A stretch of DNA of 64,000 nucleotides, taken from contig NZ_CP034448.1 of assembly GCF_003952465.1 (NCBI RefSeq), positions 620,001-684,000 on the forward strand. The letters run 5' to 3'. The notes below the pieces were generated by a model. That model was not told where the DNA came from and made no database searches. It saw nothing but the letters and a program-made list of their open reading frames with translations. This document shows positions 25,826-34,090 of the stretch, piece by piece (position 1 is the stretch's first letter; every line of letters begins with the position of its first letter). This DNA is from Mesorhizobium sp. M1B.F.Ca.ET.045.04.1.1. GTDB lineage: Bacteria; Pseudomonadota; Alphaproteobacteria; Rhizobiales; Rhizobiaceae. Position numbers and translations under genes: made by a program.

Positions 25826-26730
25826 TGCGAAGCGTAACGCAGGCTCGCAAATATCGCCTGCAGGGGGCGGGGCTCGACCTCGCCCTCCCCTATCTCATGC
25901 TGGCGCCCGGCCTAATGATCGTGCTCGGCGTGCTCGTCTATCCGCTCTGGGATGGGCTGCGCGCCAGCACAAGAGCCTATCGTTATGGCTCGCCGGTCGG
26001 CGATGTCGGATTCCAGAACTATGTGCATCTGTGGAGCGACGGACAATTCCTGAATTCGCTCTGGGTCACGGTGAAGTTCGTCGCGCTGTCGGTATCCTTC
26101 GAGGCCGTGCTCGGCTTTGCGCTGGCGCTGTTCTGCCTGCGGGAGTTTCAGGGCATCCGCCTGCTCAGGACAGTGCTCATCATCCCGATGGTGATCACGC
26201 CGGTCGTGGTCGCCATCGTCTTCCGCCTGATCTACGCCAGCGATGCCGGCATGCTGACGGCGCTCTCGGAAGCGATCGGCGGCGGCGAGGCGCAGATCCT
26301 CGGCAACCCGCTCAACGCCTTCATCGGGCTTGTCGTGCTCGACGTCTGGGAATGGACGCCGCTGATGTTCCTGATCCTGCTCGCCGGGCTGCAGTCGCTA
26401 CCGCACGAGCCGTTCGAGGCCGCGCGCGTCGACGGCGCCGGCGCCTGGCGGGTCTTTGCCGATCTCACCTTTCCGATGATGCGGCCGGTGCTGGCGGTGG
26501 CGATCGTGCTCAGAACCATCGATGCCTTCGGCACGTTCGACCAGGTCTTCGTGCTGACCCGTGGCGGGCCGGGCGAGGCGACCAGACTAGTTTCGATCTA
26601 CGGTTACGACACCGCGTTCAAGTTCCAACAGACCGGCTATGCGGCTGCGCTGTTCGTGACCATCGGCCTCGTGGTGCTCGCGCTCGCCTTCAGCGCCATC
26701 AGGCTTCTGCGCAGGGTGGATGCGTCATGA
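25825..26730 (+). CDS. ABC transporter permease, CUT1 (UgpA/MalF type)
   Basis: A 301-residue inner-membrane protein with about six spans. The cytoplasmic EAA loop reads 'EPFEAARVDGAGAWRVFADLTFPMMRP', which docks the ATPase. The C-terminal 'DQVFVLTRGGPGEATRLVSIYGY' is a signature of sugar permeases. The ATG overlaps the TGA of the binding-protein gene, and the stop overlaps the next ATG. It forms a heterodimer with the following permease. Confidence 0.95.
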   Translation: MRSVTQARKYRLQGAGLDLALPYLMLAPGLMIVLGVLVYPLWDGLRASTRAYRYGSPVGDVGFQNYVHLWSDGQFLNSLWVTVKFVALSVSFEAVLGFALALFCLREFQGIRLLRTVLIIPMVITPVVVAIVFRLIYASDAGMLTALSEAIGGGEAQILGNPLNAFIGLVVLDVWEWTPLMFLILLAGLQSLPHEPFEAARVDGAGAWRVFADLTFPMMRPVLAVAIVLRTIDAFGTFDQVFVLTRGGPGEATRLVSIYGYDTAFKFQQTGYAAALFVTIGLVVLALAFSAIRLLRRVDAS

Positions 26731-27545
26731 GCACCCGTCTGGCGCGCATCCTGACGACGATCTTCGTGCTGGCCGTGGTGCTTTTGCCGATCTACTGGCT
26801 GGTCTCCACCTCGCTCAAGTCCAACCGCGAGATCACGCAGGAAGGCACGCTCTACCCGCACGTGCCGACGCTCGACAACTACGTCCGGCTGTTCACCGAA
26901 AAGCAGTTCGGCTCCTACCTGACCAACTCGCTGGTGGTGACCTTCTTCTCCGTCGCCATCGCGCTGGTCGTCGGCGCGATGGGCGCCTATGCGATCGTCA
27001 GGTTCCGCCTGCCTTTCGCCACGGAGCGCAAGATCGGCCTGTTCCTTCTGACGCTGCGCATCATCCCGCCGGTCGTCATCCTGATCCCGGTCTATCTGCT
27101 GATGCTGAGCCTCGGCCTGCTCGACAGCTGGCTCGGCCTGATTGCCACCTACACCGCCTTCAACGTCACCTTCTGCGTGTGGATGATGGAGAGCTTCTTC
27201 CGCGAGATCCCCGTCGATCTCGAGGAAGCCGCGATGGTGGACGGCGATTCGCGCTTCGGCGCCTTCCGCCGCATCACCCTGCCGCTGGCCGCCCCGGGGC
27301 TCGCGGCGACCGCCATTTTCGCGGTGCTGGTCACCTTCAACGAATTCCTCTTCGCGCTGGCACTGACGGCGACGCCGCGCGCCATGACCATGCCACGCGG
27401 CACCGCGACGCTGATCGGCCGCATCGACACCGACTGGGCCTCGATGTCGGCGGCCGGCGTCATCGGCGCGCTGCCGATCGTTTTCTTCGCGCTCCTGGTG
27501 CAGCGCCATCTGGTGCGCGGGCTCACCATGGGCGCAGTCAAATGA
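26727..27545 (+). CDS. ABC transporter permease, CUT1 (UgpE/MalG type)
   Basis: A 272-residue inner-membrane protein with six spans and the EAA loop 'IPVDLEEAAMVDGDSRFGAFRRITLPLAAPG'. 'YWLVSTSLKSNREI' near the start and 'NEFLFALALTATP' are typical of the second CUT1 permease. Its ATG overlaps the previous stop (ATGA). It completes a full importer (ATPase, binding protein, two permeases) lying between inositol-type catabolic genes, which suggests import of inositol or a related polyol. Confidence 0.95.
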   Translation: MSTRLARILTTIFVLAVVLLPIYWLVSTSLKSNREITQEGTLYPHVPTLDNYVRLFTEKQFGSYLTNSLVVTFFSVAIALVVGAMGAYAIVRFRLPFATERKIGLFLLTLRIIPPVVILIPVYLLMLSLGLLDSWLGLIATYTAFNVTFCVWMMESFFREIPVDLEEAAMVDGDSRFGAFRRITLPLAAPGLAATAIFAVLVTFNEFLFALALTATPRAMTMPRGTATLIGRIDTDWASMSAAGVIGALPIVFFALLVQRHLVRGLTMGAVK

Positions 27546-27607
27546 CTGCCGCCGGCGAAAACATGAACGTGCCACGACAGGCGCGACCTGACAGGAAAGT
27601 CGAACGC

Positions 27608-28600
27608 ATGATGGATGTTTGTCTGTTCGGGGTGGGACTGATCGGCCGTGTGCACGCGGGCAATCTCGCGCGTCATCCAAGGGTGCGGCTGCGCTACATC
27701 GTCGATCCCAACCGCGAGGCCGCCGCCAAGGTCGCTGCCGTTACCGGTGCCGAGATCGCCGACACCGAGGCGGTGATGAACGATCCGTCGGTGAAAATGG
27801 TGTTCATCGCTTCGGCGACGCGCACGCATGCCGAGCTTGCCATGGCCGCGGCGGCGAAAGGCAAGGCGATCTTCTGCGAGAAGCCGATCGATCTCGACCT
27901 CAAGCGCACGGACGAATGCCTGGCCGCGGTCGAGAAAGCGGGCGTGCCGTTCCAGATCGGCTTCAACCGCCGCTTCGATCCGAGCTTCCGGGCGCTGAAG
28001 GAGCGCCTTGCCGGCGGCGAGATCGGCGCCGTCGAACAGGTCATCATCACAAGCCGCGACCCCGAACCCGAAACCGAGGAAGCGCTGGCCGGGGGTGGGG
28101 GCGTCTTTCGCGAAATGACCATCCACGACTTCGACATGGCTCGGAACCTGCTCGGCGAGGAGCCGGTCGAACTCTTCGCCACCGGCTCCTCGCTGGTGGC
28201 GCCGCAATACCGGAAGCTCGGCGATTACGACACCGCGATGTTCATCCTGCGAACCGCGTCCGGCCGGCAGTGCCACATCAACAACAGCGTCAGGGCCGCC
28301 TATGGCTACGACCAGCGCATCGAGGTGCATGGCGCCGACGGCATGCTGCAGGCCGGCAACCGGATGCCGACCTCGGTAGAGATGTACAGCGACAGGGGCA
28401 TATCGCGCGACAAGCCCTTCTATTTCTTCGTCGAACGCTACGCCGAGTCCTACGCATCGGAGATCGATCACTTCATCACTTGCGTCGAAACCGGCAGCAA
28501 GCCCGCCGTCACGGCCAGCGACGGCCGCAAGGCCATGATCCTTTGCGAGGCGGCCCTTGCCTCCGCCAGGTCCGGCAGGTTCGAGCCTGTGAAGCCCTGA
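27608..28600 (+). CDS. iolG: inositol 2-dehydrogenase-like protein (Gfo/Idh/MocA)
   Basis: A 330-residue NAD(P)-dependent dehydrogenase with the Rossmann motif 'GVGLIGRVHAGNLARHP', the catalytic 'CEKPIDLD' and the segment 'QIGFNRRFDPSF', which is characteristic of myo-inositol dehydrogenases. 'MTIHDFDMARNLLGEE' holds the conserved Asp/His pair. The ATG at 27608 has AGGAAAG 8 bases upstream. A second ATG (27542) overlapping the permease stop would add 22 residues before the Rossmann strand and seems less likely. Its product, a keto-inositol, would be the substrate of the IolE-like enzyme that opens the operon. Confidence 0.85.
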   Translation: MMDVCLFGVGLIGRVHAGNLARHPRVRLRYIVDPNREAAAKVAAVTGAEIADTEAVMNDPSVKMVFIASATRTHAELAMAAAAKGKAIFCEKPIDLDLKRTDECLAAVEKAGVPFQIGFNRRFDPSFRALKERLAGGEIGAVEQVIITSRDPEPETEEALAGGGGVFREMTIHDFDMARNLLGEEPVELFATGSSLVAPQYRKLGDYDTAMFILRTASGRQCHINNSVRAAYGYDQRIEVHGADGMLQAGNRMPTSVEMYSDRGISRDKPFYFFVERYAESYASEIDHFITCVETGSKPAVTASDGRKAMILCEAALASARSGRFEPVKP

Positions 28601-28633
28601 GCGGATGGTCTCAAGTCAAACGGGAGTCCCGAG

Positions 28634-29572
28634 ATGAAGATTGGCATGATCACCGACAGCCTGGGCAATCTTTCCTTTGACGAGATGCTTCGCGCCTCGG
28701 CCGAACTCGGACTGGAGACCCTGGAGTTCGCCTGCGGCAACTGGTCGTCCGCGCCGCATATCGATCTGCAGGCGATGCTGGACAGCAGTTCCACGCGCGC
28801 GGAATTCGCAGCCAAGGTCAGGGATCACGGGCTGACGATCGCGGCGCTCAACTGCTCGGGCAATCCGCTGCATCCGGGGCCGCAGGGCAGGAAGCACCAT
28901 CAGGTGACCGAGGATACGATCCGGCTGGCGAGCCTGATGGGCATCGATCGCGTGGTGATGATGTCCGGCTTGCCCGGCGGTCCTGGCGATGCCAACCCCA
29001 ACTGGATCATCACCGACTGGCCGCCCGAATGCGCCGACATCCTGCGCTACCAGTGGGACGATTGCATCATTCCCTACTGGCGCGATCTGGTGAAGTTCGC
29101 GAACAATCTTGGCATCGGAAAACTCTGCCTGGAACTGCACGGCCATCAGGCCGTCTACAACGTCCAGACGCTGTTGCGGCTGCGTGACGCAGTCGGCGAG
29201 ACGGTCGGCGCGAACTATGATCCGAGCCACCCGCTCTGGATGGGCGCCGATCCCATCGCTGCCGTGCGCAGGCTGGGCTCTGCGATCTACTATGTACATG
29301 CGAAGGATACTCGCATCGAACCGATACCGGCGGCCATCGACGGCGTGCTCGACGCGCGTCCGCCAGACCACTATGCCGATCGGGCCTGGAATTACATCAC
29401 GCTGGGCTACGGTCACGGTGAGACCTGGTGGCGGCAGTTCTGCGTCGCGCTGAAACAGGTCGGCTACGACGACGTGCTCTCCATCGAGCACGAGGACATG
29501 ATGCTGTCGCCGATGGAAGGCATGCGCAAATCCGTGGCGTTGCTGCGCAACGTCGCCATCAACCTGGCTTGA
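28634..29572 (+). CDS. sugar phosphate isomerase/epimerase family protein
   Basis: A 312-residue xylose-isomerase-like TIM barrel. It opens 'MKIGMITDSLGNLSFDEML', and metal ligands are suggested in 'LCLELHGHQAVYN', 'NYDPSHPLWMGADP' and 'IEHEDMMLSP'. The family includes IolI (inosose isomerase), IolH and tagatose epimerases. It lies 33 bases after iolG in the same operon, so it probably converts a keto-inositol or its ring-derived product. The exact reaction cannot be chosen from sequence. Its TGA overlaps the ATG of the following fragment. Confidence 0.85.
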   Translation: MKIGMITDSLGNLSFDEMLRASAELGLETLEFACGNWSSAPHIDLQAMLDSSSTRAEFAAKVRDHGLTIAALNCSGNPLHPGPQGRKHHQVTEDTIRLASLMGIDRVVMMSGLPGGPGDANPNWIITDWPPECADILRYQWDDCIIPYWRDLVKFANNLGIGKLCLELHGHQAVYNVQTLLRLRDAVGETVGANYDPSHPLWMGADPIAAVRRLGSAIYYVHAKDTRIEPIPAAIDGVLDARPPDHYADRAWNYITLGYGHGETWWRQFCVALKQVGYDDVLSIEHEDMMLSPMEGMRKSVALLRNVAINLA

Positions 29573-29838
29573 TGCGGGCGGATCGGCCCGGAAGGCCGGC
29601 TCCGCCGCCGGGCCTGGTCGCGGCGCTGGGGTGCGAGCCGAAGCTGGTCGCCAAGCATCCGCCACTCGGCGATTTCCTGCGCGGCCGATGGGCCGACGCC
29701 GCTTTCATGACGGCGGCCGGCATGGCCGAGGCGACCGGCCTGCCCACCACGACGCTGATCAGGCTGCTTGCGCTGCTCGGATTCCTCAGCTTCCGCAGCT
29801 TTCGCGATGCGGTGCGCGCTCAACTTAGATCGCGGTAA
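29572..29838 (+). CDS. RpiR-type HTH domain fragment without SIS domain
   Basis: An 88-residue ORF overlapping the previous stop (TGATG). Residues about 30-85 ('GDFLRGRWADAAFMTAAGMAEATGLPTTTLIRLLALLGFLSFRSFRDAVRAQL') fit the N-terminal helix-turn-helix of RpiR regulators, including the 'TLIRLLxxLGF-SFRxFRDAV' end. The usual 160-residue sugar-binding SIS domain is absent, and repeat E begins 12 bases after the stop. Either it is the remnant of a lost regulator of this operon or a stand-alone DNA-binding protein; a remnant is more likely. Confidence 0.55.
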   Translation: MRADRPGRPAPPPGLVAALGCEPKLVAKHPPLGDFLRGRWADAAFMTAAGMAEATGLPTTTLIRLLALLGFLSFRSFRDAVRAQLRSR

Positions 29839-29850
29839 GTGTTTGTTTTC

Positions 29851-29896
29851 CGCAATTCCGGACGGAAAACCGCTTCACACTTTTCCTGGAATTGCT
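29851..29896. repeat. short palindromic repeat, family E, copy 2
   Basis: CGCAATTCCGGACGGAAAAC ... TTTTCCTGGAATTGCT, about 46 bp. It lies between the RpiR fragment and the convergent methyltransferase stop, a place where it could form a bidirectional terminator-like hairpin. Confidence 0.85.
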
Positions 29897-30697
29897 TTAG
29901 GGCACGATGCCCCGACATGCCCAGGCGACATTCGCGAACGACCTCGGACCATCAGGACGTCCGGCTTCATAAGCGTCGCGAACCGCAGCCTCGACGCGCG
30001 TGCGCTCGGCCCCATCGAGCGTGGTCATGTATTTGCCGAGCGGGCCTTCGCCGGCACCGATCGGCGCCCAGTAGTCATCGAAATTCTCATAATCCATCCG
30101 GATCATCAGCTCGGTCTCGGTGACATCGGCCAAGCCCTGTTCGACGAAGGTCCGCTTCATTTCGCCGGGTTGCATCATCGGCTGGAAACAATAGCGATTG
30201 CGCATCTGGCGGCCGCCTTCGCTGAGCGCGGCAACCGTGTCGATCATCATGCGCATGCCGGGCATGCCGCCGAGATGATCCCACACCACGGCCGCGACTA
30301 CGCCGCCCGGCCGCACGACGCGGCGCATCTCGGCCACCGCCTTGCCGGCCTCAGGCACGAAGTGCAGCACGAGCAGCGCCAGCGCACGGTCGAACGCATC
30401 GTCCGCGAAAGGCAGCGCGGTGGCGTCCGCTTGGCTGATGGTGATGCGCGGATCGGTGTTTCTCTCCTTGGCCGCCGCGACGAAGACGGCTGAGAAGTCG
30501 ATGGCCTGGATCTCGGCGAGAGCGGCGGATTTCGCCAGCTCGAAGGTCAGGCTGCCGGTGCCGCAGCCGACATCGAGGATTTTTTCGCCGCCGCCCACGC
30601 CGGCGAAGTCTACGAACTTGGGCGCGAGCCTGCGGCTCCAGCGTCCCATGAGCTGCTCATAGCCGGACGCTGCATGAACGGTGAAACTTGAGGTCAT
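29897..30697 (-). CDS. class I SAM-dependent methyltransferase
   Basis: A 266-residue protein with the SAM-binding motif I 'ILDVGCGTGSLTFEL' near residues 40-54, motif II acidic 'AIDFSAVFV', 'ADATALPFADDAFDRALALLVLHF' and 'EMRRVVRPGGVVAAVVWD' (motif post III), typical of the Methyltransf_11/25 group (UbiE/small-molecule type). The acceptor is unknown. It is not co-directed with a metabolic gene. The ATG at 30697 is preceded by GGAGCGCCTCCGATG-type sequence with a possible GGAG. The 138 bases upstream hold nothing else that I can identify. Confidence 0.85.
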   Translation of the reverse strand: MTSSFTVHAASGYEQLMGRWSRRLAPKFVDFAGVGGGEKILDVGCGTGSLTFELAKSAALAEIQAIDFSAVFVAAAKERNTDPRITISQADATALPFADDAFDRALALLVLHFVPEAGKAVAEMRRVVRPGGVVAAVVWDHLGGMPGMRMMIDTVAALSEGGRQMRNRYCFQPMMQPGEMKRTFVEQGLADVTETELMIRMDYENFDDYWAPIGAGEGPLGKYMTTLDGAERTRVEAAVRDAYEAGRPDGPRSFANVAWACRGIVP

Positions 30698-30835
30698 CGG
30701 AGGCGCTCCCCACTTTATGAGCCCAAGCTAAACCTCGACGGCGTTGCTGCCAAGGCGCGAAGCAATCGTTACGGCAAGGATAGCGGCGCAGGTGGGGGCG
30801 CTTATGTGGGCGACTTCACGATCGCCACCTATTCG

Positions 30836-31958
30836 CTATCGCGGATCCTCCGGTTTTTTATGGGGTTCGCACGAACGCACTTCATCGCGCCGACGCGCCG
30901 AAAGCGTATCGAATATCCCCCTCGCCTCGGCGACAAGCGTGCGCATTAGCTGTCCCGCCGGAAGCTCCCTGTTCAAGGCGGCCGCCTGCCCGTAGAGATG
31001 AAAGGCGAAATCTCCTTTCGTGTCGGCGTTGCCGAGCGGGGCGCTGAGCACGAACATTTGCGGGAAGTCCGGGAGACGCGTTCGGTTCTCCTCCATCTCC
31101 AGCGCGTAGCGTGTTCGTTTCGCCCGCGCAGCGCGGCCCGAGAAGGCATCGGTGACTATCGTGTCCATGTCCGTGGCGGAGCGGATCAGGGCGCGGCGCG
31201 GTCCGTCGGTGCCGGCTTCGTCGCAGGACAGGAAGCCGGTGCCGATCTGCACGCCGCTGGCGCCAAGAGCAAACGCAGCGGCGATGCCTCGGCCGTCGGC
31301 AATGCCTCCCGCGGCGATGACCGGGAGCTTGACGGCATCGACGACCTGGGGAACCAGCGCCATCGTGCCCACGCCATCGCCGGAGCTGTTGGGGGCATGC
31401 GAACCCCGGTGGCCTCCCGCCTCCCACCCCTGGGCTATGACCGCATCGGCTCCACTGTCGGCAAGCTTGCGCGCCTCAGCGACATTCGTCGCGGTGCTGA
31501 GGATTACGATTGCTGCCTGCTTCAGCCTGCCGACGGCAGCCGCATCCGGCATGCCGAAGTGAAAGCTCACGACCGGCGGCTGGATCTCGAGCACCAGATC
31601 AAGTCTGGCCTCGTCGAAACCTGGCCCCATCGGCGGAAGCCTCGCCGGCGGTTCCCCGAGCGCCAGTTCCTCGTAATAGGGCCGCAGCCTTTCGATGGCC
31701 CGCGCCAGGACGGCATCGCTGGTGCTCGCTTGCGGGCAGACGAAGAAATTGAGGTTGAACGGACGCTCGGTCGAGGCGCGCATCTGGCGCACAACGTAGC
31801 GCAGGCCGTCCGGCAGCATCGATGCGCAGCCGAGAGACCAATCCGCCGGCATTGCTCACCGCCGCGGCGAGTTCCGGCGTCGCCGAGCCGGCCATCGGAG
31901 CCTGGATGATGGGATGCTCGATCTTCAGCAGGTCGCACAGACGGCGGTTCGGCCACAT
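30836..31958 (-). pseudogene. nitronate monooxygenase family gene, frameshifted
   Basis: Two frames together make a complete 2-nitropropane dioxygenase-like protein of about 374 residues. The N-terminal part, starting at 31958, reads '[20 protein letters not shown]' and 'AAVSNAGGL'. It then breaks near 31836-31842, and the other frame continues '[19 protein letters not shown]', 'GADAVIAQGWEAGGHRGSH', 'PVIAAGGIADGRGIAAAFALGASGVQIGT'. Two bases appear to be missing where relatives have 'NAGGLGSLG'. The rest has no stop, so the lesion is recent or a sequencing error. Intact enzymes are FMN-dependent and oxidise alkyl nitronates. Confidence 0.8.
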
Positions 31959-32074
31959 GAGCGTCTTTCCTGTGTCGAGGAAGGAACATACGCCCGCTCA
32001 GCATAGGCCTGTGTCAGGCCCAGGTCACCGCAATTGTGCGGGCACGCTCGCCACGGTTGCCCCTACCAGCGGCA

Positions 32075-32362
32075 TCAGCGCCCCCAGACGGGCATGCGGG
32101 CCATACGCGCGCGAAGTTCTTCGGCCGGCTTATTCGGGGCATCAAGCAGATCAAGAAATTTTTCATGCGCGTCGGTATCGAGAAAGAAGATGCGCTGATC
32201 GAGAATGGTTTCCTCGGCCTGCCTGCGGGCGCTGTCCAGCACGAACTCCGACAGTTTCTGCCCGCGCAAAGTCGCGGCGCGGCTAAGCATAGCCTTCGTC
32301 CCCGCCGGTGCCCGAATCTGAATCACATCATCCTTTCGCGCCGCATCCTTACGGGGTCTCAT
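32075..32362 (-). CDS. DUF1778 (TacA-like) antitoxin, apparently orphan
   Basis: A 95-residue protein with an N-terminal ribbon-helix-helix ('DDVIQIRAPAGTKAMLSRAATLRGQKLSEFVLDSARRQAEE') and a C-terminal tail 'FDxLD-APNKPAEELRARM'-type segment that normally neutralises a GNAT toxin. The ATG at 32362 overlaps the LacI-gene stop (ATGA), so it is translated with that gene. The 116 bases downstream, before the pseudogene, hold no acetyltransferase, so the usual toxin is missing. Confidence 0.8.
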   Translation of the reverse strand: MRPRKDAARKDDVIQIRAPAGTKAMLSRAATLRGQKLSEFVLDSARRQAEETILDQRIFFLDTDAHEKFLDLLDAPNKPAEELRARMARMPVWGR

Positions 32363-33477
32363 CCTGCTGCCGCTCCCTTCACGCTCGCCACGCTCTCCCT
32401 TTCCACCAGCGGGCATTCCAGCTTGGTGATGGGATAGCGCCCGCGCCCTGGCGTCGGCGGCGTCTCCAGCTGCTCGATCGCCCATTGGCCCATGGCCAGA
32501 TGCGGCAGGATCGATGTCGTCAGCGGCGGGAACAGGTGGCGGGCGATCTCCTCGTCGTCATAGCCGACCACGGAAATGTCCTGCGGAATATGCAGGCCGG
32601 CTTCCTTCAGCGCCTCGTAGCAGCCGATCGCCGTGCGGTCGTTCTGGCAGAAGATCGCCGTCGGGCGGTCCTTGAGCGCGAGCAACCTGACGGTTGCCGC
32701 GTAGCCGGCGCTGGCCGACCAGTCGCCCTCGACCACCAGCTCCGGGTCGAAAGGGATGTCGGCGGTGGCCAAAGCGCGGCGATAGCCTTTCAGCCGATCC
32801 TGCGCGGCCTGCATCCACGGCTCGCCGGTGATGGTGGCGATGCGGCGGTGGCCGTGGCTGATCAGGTGCCGGGTGGAGCTCTGGCCGCCGGCGATCTCGG
32901 AGGGCACCACGGCCGGGAAGGCGTAATCGGCGGTGTAGCAGTTGAGCAGGATGACCGGGATGTCGAGGCTGTAGAGGAACTCGGGCGCGGTGATCTCGCG
33001 GGTGAAGATGGTCATGTAGATCAGCGCCGAGATGCCGCGCCGCGTCAGCGCTGAAACAGCGCGCGGCTCCATCACCGCATCGCCCATGGTCTGCGCCACC
33101 AGGAGCACGTTGCCGGCGTTCCATGATGCCTGGCGCGCGCCCTCGATGGCGACCACCGCTTCGGGGCTGGTGGCGAGCTGGTCGACTGCAAAGCCGATGA
33201 CGCCGTCCAGCCCCTCGAAGGGCGTGACGGGCGGGCGGAGCGCCGAAAAGACCGGCGGCGAGTAACCCAGCAATCGCGCGGCCTCGATCACCCGGTCGCG
33301 CGTCTGCTGCGACAGCCTGATGCCCGGCGAATTGTTGAGCACGAAGGAGACCGTCGCCTGCGAGCAGCCGGCAGCCCTCGCGATGTCGGTCATGGTGACT
33401 CGACCTTTTGGCTTGGCCGATGGCTTGCGGCGCCTCGAGGCTTCCGGGGGATCGCGCAGTTCCGTCGGTTCGCTCAT
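32359..33477 (-). CDS. LacI-family transcriptional regulator
   Basis: A 372-residue regulator. A basic N-terminal extension (residues 1-27) precedes the HTH 'VTMTDIARAAGCSQATVSFVLNNSPGIRLS'. The periplasmic-binding-like domain shows 'ISALIYMTIFTREI', 'ATITGEPWMQAAQDRLKGYRRAL', 'AIFCQNDRTAIGCYEAL' and 'ISVVGYDDEEIARHLFPPLTTS'. It diverges from the CUT2 importer at 34091, which it most likely controls in response to that sugar. The gene directly downstream, overlapping by ATGA, is the DUF1778 antitoxin. Confidence 0.93.
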   Translation of the reverse strand: MSEPTELRDPPEASRRRKPSAKPKGRVTMTDIARAAGCSQATVSFVLNNSPGIRLSQQTRDRVIEAARLLGYSPPVFSALRPPVTPFEGLDGVIGFAVDQLATSPEAVVAIEGARQASWNAGNVLLVAQTMGDAVMEPRAVSALTRRGISALIYMTIFTREITAPEFLYSLDIPVILLNCYTADYAFPAVVPSEIAGGQSSTRHLISHGHRRIATITGEPWMQAAQDRLKGYRRALATADIPFDPELVVEGDWSASAGYAATVRLLALKDRPTAIFCQNDRTAIGCYEALKEAGLHIPQDISVVGYDDEEIARHLFPPLTTSILPHLAMGQWAIEQLETPPTPGRGRYPITKLECPLVERESVASVKGAAAG

Positions 33478-34090
33478 GGTCGTTTCCCAAACCCGGCCAG
33501 TGGTTTAGCAAAGGCCGGAGCAACGGCAAGATGGTTTTCGTCCGGCGCATTTATCGAAAACGCGCTTTGATTATAACTATTAGCACATACGGCATAGTTC
33601 GTACCAGCCGCACCGCATACCGACGAAACGACCGGGGAAGGGTCAGCAAAGCTGACGAATTGCGCGAAATTTCCCGGGATGGCGGATTCTCACCGCCGCT
33701 GCTTCCTTCCTCCCGACACTGCCGTAGGCTACGCTCTCCTCCGCCGCAGATGCGTCCATTCAGCTCGATAACTAATACTATTTACTAATAGCCGTAAGCG
33801 TCCTACTGTCAACTCGTCGTGACCGGCCAGAGCTCGGAGCGGTGGCGGCAAGACGCATCGTGCGGCGCGCATTCGAGCCGGCCGTCGCCGGAAGGGGCCG
33901 CCGCACCAATCACGAAAATGTCAGACAAATCGGACTATTTACGAACGACAAATCAGTGTCTAGAGTTCGGCTCGCGGCTGGATTGGCGCCGTTCTTAAGT
34001 TGCCAGATCTTGGGCAAGCCCCGTGAGGAGGAGGGCGTCCGGGCCGCAGCCGAGACATCAGCGATGAGTTTTCAAAAGGGAGGTTGAACC
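33478..34090. promoter_or_regulatory. 613-base divergent control region (LacI regulator / CUT2 importer)
   Basis: No ORF in this gap looks real. It is AT-richer than its surroundings. Candidate sites seen by eye are the imperfect inverse ATCGAAAACGCGCTTTGAT at 33553-33571 with a central CG as in LacI operators, CTATT-TACT-AATAG at 33778-33791, and two direct copies of GACAAAT at 33924-33930 and 33947-33953 near the importer side. A GGGAGG ribosome-binding site ends the region at 34078-34083. None is proven. Confidence 0.45.
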
